From assembly GCA_017520845.1 (NCBI GenBank), contig JAFXEU010000094.1, positions 1 through 58,293 of the forward strand: 58,293 bases of DNA. The letters are read 5' to 3'. Position 1 is the stretch's first letter. The number at the start of each line of letters is the position of its first letter. Of the stretch, positions 24,802-33,800 are shown piece by piece. Below the pieces are notes generated by a model that was given only the letters and a program-made list of their open reading frames with translations, was not told the origin of the DNA and did not search any database. The stretch comes from Kiritimatiellia bacterium (GTDB taxonomy: Bacteria; Verrucomicrobiota; Kiritimatiellia; RFP12; UBA1067). The translations under genes and the position numbers were made by a program.

Positions 24802-25725
24802 TTATCGGCGACCTTTACGCATAAGCCATACTATCAACTCGGCCGCATAGTCGGTTTGAATCATCGTCGCGCCCTGATCGAGAACCCAGCCCCAATTGGC
24901 ATCCGGATCGAGCAGGGCTCGCTTATCGCCGTGTCCCGCGTCAAGATTATCCCACATCGTATTCACCCAAAGACGCGGTGCACCCTTAGCCTCCGTCACC
25001 TTGCCGAACGCCGCGGCATGCTTAGGCGAATCGACACAGATTTCGTACATTGATGCCTTCCTCGGCTCCTTCGCCAACCAGAGCGGCAGATCGTGCGCGG
25101 CCTTCTTATGCCTTTTCCAACAGAACTGGATGACGGGCATATAAAGGAGCGTACCGTCCTCCACATCCTTCCAGTACGGGCCGAAGAACTTTCGGGCATC
25201 GTCGGGATTATGCAACGATTTCACAAGCACCTCCTTCAGCGCACCCACGGCCGCAACCGCGTCGAGGATCTCTCTTGGATACGCGGTAAACTTGTCGATA
25301 TTCATTATGATCCTGCCGCGCGTCAGTTCCAAAGCCTCTTCGAGCGTCAGGATCTCATAGTCCGTCGCCTTTCCCTTCGCGTCGCGCATCTTAAACTTCT
25401 TTATCTGCTCCAGGGTAAGATCGCATACCTTGCCCTTACCTGTCGTGGTGCGGTCAAGCGTTGCATCGTGGTTAAGAATAAAACGCCCGTCCTTAGTTCT
25501 CTGCACGTCAAGTTCCACAATATCCGCACCGAGCGTGATGGACGAGAGAATCGCGCCCTTGGAATTCTCCGGGAAGTTCCGCCAGTCGCCGCGGTGCATT
25601 GCGACAAAGACATAATTGCGGTCGCTTGAAAGAAGCTTCTCACGAATCTGCTCCGTCCGCGTCGCGGCATTCACGCAAAACGCAAAAAAAGCAAAAAAAG
25701 GAAATACCGCAAATCTAAAATTCAT
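24802..25725 (-). CDS. Secreted glycerophosphodiester phosphodiesterase
   Basis: Cleaves glycerophosphodiesters to an alcohol and glycerol 3-phosphate. A signal peptide (residues 1-20, AVFPFFAFFAFCVNA) is followed by the GDPD TIM barrel: MHRGDWRNFPENS (catalytic His, near residue 44), ADIVELDVQRTKDG (metal-binding E and D), LNHDATLDRTT (second His). The later LWVNTMW and TDYAAELIVWLM segments fit the family. The length (307 aa) is typical. It is governed by promoter copy B, which overlaps the end of the upstream peptidase gene. A role in phosphate or glycerol release from lipids or teichoic-type polymers is inferred. Confidence 0.9.
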   Translation of the reverse strand: MNFRFAVFPFFAFFAFCVNAATRTEQIREKLLSSDRNYVFVAMHRGDWRNFPENSKGAILSSITLGADIVELDVQRTKDGRFILNHDATLDRTTTGKGKVCDLTLEQIKKFKMRDAKGKATDYEILTLEEALELTRGRIIMNIDKFTAYPREILDAVAAVGALKEVLVKSLHNPDDARKFFGPYWKDVEDGTLLYMPVIQFCWKRHKKAAHDLPLWLAKEPRKASMYEICVDSPKHAAAFGKVTEAKGAPRLWVNTMWDNLDAGHGDKRALLDPDANWGWVLDQGATMIQTDYAAELIVWLMRKGRR

Positions 25726-25766
25726 AATTAAAATCTTTTAGGAGTTCTTAAAACAGTTACACGGAC

Positions 25767-25845
25767 ATTTTAACAAAATGCGGTTAATAAGAGAAGCGCG
25801 AGTTGTTGCAAATTCCTGTCATGGCCAATTGCAGAAAACTGTCAC
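25767..25845 (-). promoter_or_regulatory. Shared regulatory promoter, copy B (GDPD gene)
   Basis: Distal repeat at 25828-25845 and proximal repeat at 25805-25822, 23-bp period, 32 bp to the extended -10 TGTTAAAAT (hexamer 25767-25772). The distal GTGACAG contains the TGA stop codon of the peptidase gene (25842-25844), so coding and control sequence overlap here. Confidence 0.82.
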
Positions 25846-27815
25846 TTTCTCGGAACAACGCCTAAATATTTGTTTTGCACCATTTTAAAGTCGGCATCTT
25901 TAGGGCCGTGCTCCGGCTTTAACCGCAAATACGAAAAATCGGACGGAGCTTCATCGATAAGCATTATTTTCGACGTACGTCCGGGAACGGACGCGACACC
26001 CGGAGCAATTACGGCGTCACCGTCTTTTACGACAAGCGATTTAACCTTATTCCTATCGGCAAGGGCCATCAGGCGCAAAACGCTTCCGCCTTTCAATTCA
26101 AGACCGCCGGACAATTCCATCCCCCCAAGCACGGCGAGTTTACCGTCAAGACGCATGCGCCGCCCCTTCAGCGCGTTAACCGCCACCGCGCCCGCGCCCT
26201 TGGTGATGATTCTCGCGTTATCCGAGAGAGTAACGACCTTTACGCCGCGCAGATCGACTTTGTTCTCTTCGACAACCGCCCACCCGTCAATCGTAAATGA
26301 TTTGCAGGCGAAATTCGATTTTGGCGGAATACTTGGAATGGACTTGCCTGATACTAAAACATCCGTATCTTCGCCAGGCAACGACACCACTCTTTCACCT
26401 ACCGAGTTGATGCAAAACCAATTCGCCGTCTCAAAAATATCCGAGGAACCAGACGGACCGCACCAAACTGCCGTCTTAACGGCTACGGGATTGTAATGCG
26501 AATCAAAGGTATCGGCATATTGCCTGGTTTCCCGCGTCCTGAAAGCGCGAGAAAAAACTCTTACGTCATCAAGCAAAATCCCCTTTTCGCCGCGAGGCTC
26601 CTTGAATCCGGCCATACCGATTCCGCCGGACATCCCGCCGATCGCGAAACTCGGCTCAAACGAACATCCCTTGCATGCGCCGTTCATCGCAAGAACCGTC
26701 GCCTCGCCTCCATCAATAACGAGTTTCGCCTCATTTCCGTCGCTTACGGATAAAACGACTGAATGAGCGGATAAATCCATATCGGGAACCTGAATTTGCT
26801 TCGACGCAACAACTTTGCAGCTGCTGCCCGGAATAGTCGCAACAATGCAAAGAAGCAACGTATTTTTTCTTTGGCCGGTCGTAAGCATAACGGCCTTGCC
26901 ATTGCCTTTCCGCGCGGAGCCGAGAGAGGCGATAACGAGCTTTGGAGTATTCGGAATTATGCCGTGCAAAACAATAGTCATATTTCCGCCATTTAAATTA
27001 TTTACGCTTCCTTCTGTCTCACCATTAAGCCATACCCCCTTCTTATTCGCAGCTTCAGTTGCATGAAGCGAATTAAGGGCGCAGAATTTCCTGTCGAATC
27101 TGACTATTCCCTTTAATGTCCCGTTATACGTCCACTGAAAAACAGGATCGTAAATCGTCTCCATCTGCCGCCACTCATCGATCAAGGCGTCAAAGTTTTT
27201 TCCAAACGTTTTCTCCCAATGATCGCGACCATGCTGACGATAACCGTGAAGTATTTTCAAAATAGTACCTTCGCCGTAATTCTGCGTCATGAAGTCCACG
27301 AAATTCGCTCCCGCCATATACTTGCCGTAATTGCGGCCGCCGCGCAGCGCCTTGTAGCGTTTGTGAAGAACGGCGCTCGGATCGGTACAGCCGCGATACC
27401 ACACCTTGTAGTTGCGCGTCCAATCGGCCATCGCTTCGGTAAAAACGCGGTCGGAGCCCATATCGAGAACATGCGTCATCTCATGGCATAGAAGGCCCAT
27501 TCCCGGACTGTCGCCGGGATTATTTCCCACCTTCCAGACTATCCGTCGACCTACGGCAAATGCGGGATTACCCCCTTTTACGGGATTAAGAAAAAGCTCA
27601 ATCTTCATGTTCTCGTGAAGTGAAGATCGATCGGTTTCGCCGTAAAGCGCTTTGCATATTTTCTGCGCCACCACTTCCATCTGCTCGCGCAGATAATTTC
27701 TATCGCCCCATTCACGCAGGTTCTGAGGCGTATCTTTGTGATAATAAACCTCAAGCGCCGAGGCAGAAAAGCAGGATGCGGCCAAAGCGCAGCAAAATAT
27801 GACAAATCTGAACAA
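25842..27815 (-). CDS. Secreted BSP-family zinc metallopeptidase with LamG-like and beta-repeat tail
   Basis: After a signal peptide (residues 1-20, ALAASCFSASA), residues 20-220 match the 'basic secretory protein' peptidase family (PF04450), with the zinc site CHEMTHVLDMGS (HExxH near residue 109) and the downstream FTEAMADW. Residues 230-440 look like a concanavalin/LamG-type domain (VRFDRKFCALNS, GILLDDVRVFSRAF). The tail of about 200 residues has beta-repeat character. The start is a TTG at 27813-27815 behind GAGGTAAAGG. It lies only 3 nt after the stop of the giant surface protein, so the two form an operon from promoter C. The substrate is unknown; mucin or plant wall protein is possible. 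Confidence 0.82.
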   Translation of the reverse strand: MFRFVIFCCALAASCFSASALEVYYHKDTPQNLREWGDRNYLREQMEVVAQKICKALYGETDRSSLHENMKIELFLNPVKGGNPAFAVGRRIVWKVGNNPGDSPGMGLLCHEMTHVLDMGSDRVFTEAMADWTRNYKVWYRGCTDPSAVLHKRYKALRGGRNYGKYMAGANFVDFMTQNYGEGTILKILHGYRQHGRDHWEKTFGKNFDALIDEWRQMETIYDPVFQWTYNGTLKGIVRFDRKFCALNSLHATEAANKKGVWLNGETEGSVNNLNGGNMTIVLHGIIPNTPKLVIASLGSARKGNGKAVMLTTGQRKNTLLLCIVATIPGSSCKVVASKQIQVPDMDLSAHSVVLSVSDGNEAKLVIDGGEATVLAMNGACKGCSFEPSFAIGGMSGGIGMAGFKEPRGEKGILLDDVRVFSRAFRTRETRQYADTFDSHYNPVAVKTAVWCGPSGSSDIFETANWFCINSVGERVVSLPGEDTDVLVSGKSIPSIPPKSNFACKSFTIDGWAVVEENKVDLRGVKVVTLSDNARIITKGAGAVAVNALKGRRMRLDGKLAVLGGMELSGGLELKGGSVLRLMALADRNKVKSLVVKDGDAVIAPGVASVPGRTSKIMLIDEAPSDFSYLRLKPEHGPKDADFKMVQNKYLGVVPRK

Positions 27816-27818
27816 CCT

Positions 27819-30800
27819 TTACCTCACGATAATCCGAGTACCGATTGGCTTTATATCGGCATAAATGTTACCATCGTCGTTTACACCTACGCCAAGCACC
27901 CATTTAGGATGATTTCCATCAAGAGAAACGACCGCTTCAGCAAATTTCCCACCAGAGGTAAGAACATGTCTGCCGGCGCAAGGACGCTTTACTCCGTCAA
28001 TAGCTACAGTGAGCGCTTTATTCTCTCCGAGTGTTACAGTTTTCTCTGCAACATCAAGAACAGGCGCAATATTGCGTTTAGAGAAAGTAAACTTGAGCTT
28101 TGCTCCGTCAGCAAGATTCAAATCGCCGTCGAGAGCGACCTCTCCAGACTCGGCAACCTGGAACGTGGCGCCGGCATTTACAGTTGTTAAACCACTGCCG
28201 AGGCTCGCGCCGGGCTTATACGCCAAAGTTGCGGTATCAATCACTGACACCGGCGGCTGGGGGGTCTTATCTTGTTGGGCCATCTTGTTAATCTGCAAAA
28301 TTCCTGAACCTGAAACCGTAATCGTCGGAGCGGAGTAACCGCGAGTGACCGTATCTACGGTTATTTTACGCCCGACTCCGTTCTCGTCATCGGTGCAGAA
28401 TATTACTTCACGGTTAAATACTATTCTGGCATTAGTGTTTCCGTGATCGGCGATAACAAAGTCGGAATACCATGGACGGATCGTCTCAACATTTCCGTCA
28501 ACATTGCGCCCAATGCAATATGCGCCTGTAGCCGATTGCGAAAAATTAAGCCCCAGCTCACCGACATATACAGTATGACGCGTAGCCTTGTTTCCGTCGC
28601 TCAAATAAAACCAGTTTGATGAAAGTTCATTTGTCACACTCATGAATTTGAAGACGGATGAAACATTGCCTGACTGATCATATGTTAAAAATCTATCATC
28701 TTTCCCGGTAAGAATCAGATTCGTAACCACAATTTCTCCAAGATTCTTATGAGTAACCCTGTCCTTGGAACCTGTAAGCCTCATTTCTCCGACATTCACC
28801 ACAGAGCCTGAACAAATTTCAAGTTCTCTCATATCTCCCGCGTAAGGAATAAAAAGAGTGGAGTTGTCGCCCACTACAAAGCGAATGTCATCGCTCTCAA
28901 CGCGCTTGTAATCTTTAACGGTATAAGGAGAATCAGAATTGTTTGAATAGACATAATTACCGAACACAGCCCACGAATACCCGTCATCCCAGGACGCGAT
29001 GGTTTCGCCCTCATTGGCGTATGCGCCACCGGAGAAAACAATATGTGATTCGCTGCGCGTCTTATATCCCCTCGCATTCTGCACCACAGCAATAGCCTCA
29101 TTGAAATACACCGGAACATTGATGGTATGGGAAGACGACGAAAGGTTTGTGATCGCCGTTACTTTTATTGCTTCTTCGCCATCAATCGTCACCGCTCCGC
29201 TTCCTGCGGAAAAAGTGATAGACGCGGGAGAGAAGTTTTCAATGTCGTTGATAATGGTTATATCTGAAGAGGCAGGGATATATAGATTCGCGCCATTTGA
29301 CGGAGTTTTCCCATCTCTCCAATTGGCCTGCTCGCTAAAAGCGGGAGCCTCGCCGCTCCCGGTCCAAATACAATCATTCGCACCCTTAACCAGAATGCAA
29401 AGCGCATTGCCCTGTGTAACATACAATGTCTCCATTCCCTCCGGAATCGAAACACTATCCGACGAAATGTCAACATCAATCATCGACCAAGCATTTTCCG
29501 GTATCGCATTATCAGATTCGAGAATCACATTATAGCCGTTGATTAACGATCCGCTATCTATTTTAAGGGCGACCTTCTTATTATTTTCAACATTAACAAA
29601 CTCAAGCGAGTTAACCGAAATCGGAACAACCGAAGCCGAAAATTGAGGTACATGCAAAGTTGAACCGCCTTCCATAGTGAGTTTACCCGCAACGGGAACT
29701 GTCCCCGAAGCGGAATCAACGAGTTTAAGCGTCGCCGTATCCCTAATCGTCACATCTCCCTTACCGGGATAGACGCCCTTTTTCACGACAACAGTTACAT
29801 CGTTTGAAGCCGTAAAGCCGCCGGTAAAAGTGCCGGGAGTATTAAACTTAAAAGTGCCGTTGCCTATTGCAGTCATCCCGCCAGCACCGATCACGGCGAT
29901 ATGCGCAGGTCTATCCGATGAGTTGTTCACCGACACCGTATGACCTTCTAAAGTCGGATCATCATAGTGTGATGTATCAACAATAATGCCGTTCTCACCG
30001 ATTACAGTGCGCCCCGTACGATCATCACCGCCATAATTACTGTTAGTTATGTCAAACTCCCAGTTTCCGGAACTATGGAAAGTATAACCATTAACCTGAA
30101 AATAACCACGCTGCATCTCGATGCCGCAACTACCGCCTCCGATGATTATCGTAGCTGATGAATCCGGCTTAAAAGCAAAATCCCGTACACTGCTGCCTGA
30201 ATGGTGATGTATTCCGTTAACACGCAGAACCCCGGAGAATCCGCTGTTGAACGAAACACCCCCATGGTTGTATTGATAAATATAGTTAACCGTTAAATTG
30301 CCGGCAAATGTTCCGAAAATATTTCCGCTCACATTAAGATTCAGTCGTGAGATGATCAGAGTCGAACCAGCCTTGGAATTAAGAAGCTCGGTTCCGGATG
30401 TGTTTATCGTTGTGTTACCTGCAGAAACCGTTGCATTTTCAGCGAGCGTAAAGGCCTTAGAAACATCCCACGAACTGGCCTTCAGTGTATAATTACCATA
30501 GAATGTAGTATGGTTTACAGGAATCGTCCCCGTCACTCCACCTTGGAAATCAACCTCGCCTGTAACATCAATCGCGACATATTCGTCACCTGACTTAAAC
30601 TCGACGGGAACATTAATGACAGGGCGCGAAGCACCCATTCTGATAATGGATGAGGCTACAGCTATAGAGCCACTGCCGGATATTTCGAGCTTTCCGTCGC
30701 CGGATATTTCAATCGCGTTAACAGCGAATGCGCCATCGCAAACAAGTTCCACATCGTCAGAAACACCGATAAAGACGGTATCTTCTGTCCCAGGAAGCGT

Positions 30801-33800
30801 ATTATTAGACCAATTGTTTTCATCAGAAAGCAAATTATTGCCGGCGGCTCCCGTCCAAACGCCAGTGCGGGCCTCCTCCTCAAAACTCGCCCAAATTTCA
30901 AGGCGGCGCACCTGATATGCGCTTGCGGTTACCGTATCAGGAAGACCATCTGTTCCTTTCTCCGAGGTCCAGGTATAATCCATCGTATTGCCGACTCCAT
31001 TAGCATGACACGCATAATCGCCTATGCCTATTTCATCAGTTGCAGTTGACGACCCCCAACGGTTCCACGCGAAAAGGACCTGTGCATCATTCCAATGAGC
31101 GTCACCCTCTTCCTGCGAGAATATGCGATGCGCCTGGAAGCATCCATATCCGGCATTTCCTGAACCCATAGTATCGTTCCAGCCATAAGTGTCACTGCTG
31201 CCGAAAACGTCTTTCGGAGCTCCCTCAAGCGCATCCGGAGCAGTGTAATTATGGTAAGTGCCTTCAATTATTCCCTTCACGCCCACTTTGTCGGAAGATA
31301 CATTTCTTATACTGGAATCGTTAGAATAGACATGCATATTCTCCGCGATAAACTGCATATTTTCTCCAGACCAGGGGAAATCGATATCATCGAGAGTTTT
31401 ACCCTCGGCATCAAAATCGACCCACACGAAACGGCGGCGGCTCGTCCCTGCACGGACAAGCTCCATATAATATCCCGCTCTCTTAACTTTTCGTGTAAGA
31501 GATACCGACGCACCGACAGATGTATACGGTGAAGCCTTCGTGAAAACATTCGCCGGAGTTTCTGCGTCAATCACAAATGCGCGTTCCATGCCGCCGCGGT
31601 AAGTCTCAGGAACAAGCACATCAGCGCCAAGCGCCACTTGAGCCTCATCAGTTACGGTATCATCCTGCGTGCCGCCAAACGCGTTCTCGCCGGAAAGAGG
31701 AAGCGCTTCCATAATCTTTTCTGCGAACGCCTCGGATGTAAGCGAACATCCCGCCCAATTCAAGTGAAGCTTATCTGTAAAGAAATTATCCGATGTAATC
31801 GGCACCATCGAATAAAGATCGAGGAGCACAAAGTTGGATGGCAGTTTCTTAGCCGCCCAATCCGATTTTAAAAGATCGTTAAAAGCGATTATCTTCTGAT
31901 GATTCTCGCTTGTAGACTCGTTCCGATCAAGGAGAGTAGCGCCGATGATTTTCGCATTCGGCCTCTCCGCCGAGATATTCTCGATAAGAGCCTTGAACGA
32001 GGCATAAACCTCATCGGCAGCATCTCCGGCCCCGATATCGTTGGTTCCGATCAGAAGCGTGATTACATCGGCATATCCGGCGATATCAAGATAAAGATGA
32101 AGATTATCTCTGACACCGCCGCGCTGCGATGAGGCTGTATTTGGAGAAGTCTTAATTCCGTCTCCACTGATACCGCAATGCCATACCCAATCTTCGCTCA
32201 TAACGACGTTCGCGGCATTCTTAGGCGCATATTTCCAAACGCCGACCATTTTGGGCTTATATCCGTTAGCCGCAAGACGTGCCGCGATAGCGGTGCGATA
32301 CTGAGGATAATCACCTTGGCTGTCTTTGGTTACGCCTTGAGTAATCGAATCTCCGATCGGGAGAATCTTGATTTCCGGAGCGTTCTCATAATCTCCGACA
32401 GTCAAAACGAGATTTTTACGGTAAACATTTGCATCCGCCACATCTTCAAGAGTAATAGACCATTCAGCGCCAGTGGCGATACTTGAAGCATCGAAAACAT
32501 CATCAAGATTTTCGGGTAGATTCCTGGCATACTCCGACTTAAAAGTCATGAGTGTAATTTTGCCGCAAGTCATACCGGCATAATTTGGCGAAAGCGCAAT
32601 TTTTGCTCCATTGGCAAAGATAAACCCTTTACCTTCTTCACTTCCCCAAATATATACCGGCGTTTTAATCGGATCTAAAATAAGTTTAGCTTTTTCGGTA
32701 AATGTAAGCGTCTCAGCATCAAGAGCTCCTTCTCCGTAAAAAGAAACCTCCCCCGTAATTTCCTGCGAGGTTTTATTCATGTTCTTGAAGAGCAAACAAT
32801 TTTTATCAATTAGAATCTTGATTAAATTACCTTCAACTTTAAGTTCGTAGGGAATAGCAATTCCTTCGATAGAACACTTTGCCAACACATCTGATGAAAA
32901 CTCTCCCGAAGAAAGCTCAAAAAGCTTATAAGAACCCATTGCAAGAGACTTAGGAAGCACTATTGAAGAACCGTCCTTAAAGATAAACTCGCTTGCTTTT
33001 GCCGCGGCGGTATCAGCGTTAAGAGAAGAGAACGCAAGTTTTGAACCCTTACTCACCTTAAGAGCGCCGACTTCTAATTTTCCTGCAATGGTGGTCGTTC
33101 CTTCTCCGGCAAGAGTCAACTCTCCTGCACCGATCAGATCTTCCGTGACCGTAACGTCAAATCCGCCATTGTCGATCGTTCCGCCTGCCGCATTGACATT
33201 AACAAAAAATTTCTCATGTGCAGCGATCAAGGTTCCTGATGCCGTGGCCTTTAATGTTCCTCCGTCAAAATTAAAATAGCCATTGGCATTACCTTTATTC
33301 CTCGTTATGCCCTTCACAGCCACCAAACCGCCATTGGTTACGCTGACATAACCATCCTCACCTTCTTCGTCTCTCGTTTCGCCGTTAAAATAAAGTGTAG
33401 AGACCGTTACTGAACTGCCCTCGCCGTCAACAATCAAATGCCCCTCGGCACCTTGGGCGATATAAGCGTTACTCTTTCCGACATAAGTTCCTCCATTCTT
33501 GACGATCATTGTAGCCTTAGAAGGAGCGGAACCGAAATCTCCAACTCCAAGATGACTGCCTGTGTTATTGGTAATACTCCCCCCGTCAATAATCAGCCGC
33601 GCGTCAACATCAGTAGCAGATTCCGAATCGGCATTATTTCCTCCGACACACACCCAACGATTTGCCGAAGAATCCATAACCACGGTTGCGTCCTCAGCAA
33701 TAGTAAGAGACCCATTCCATACTCTGAAAGTTTCGGTATACTGATACTCGCCATTTTTAAGTGTAGCATTACCGCCGGACGATGTGGCGATATTCATATA

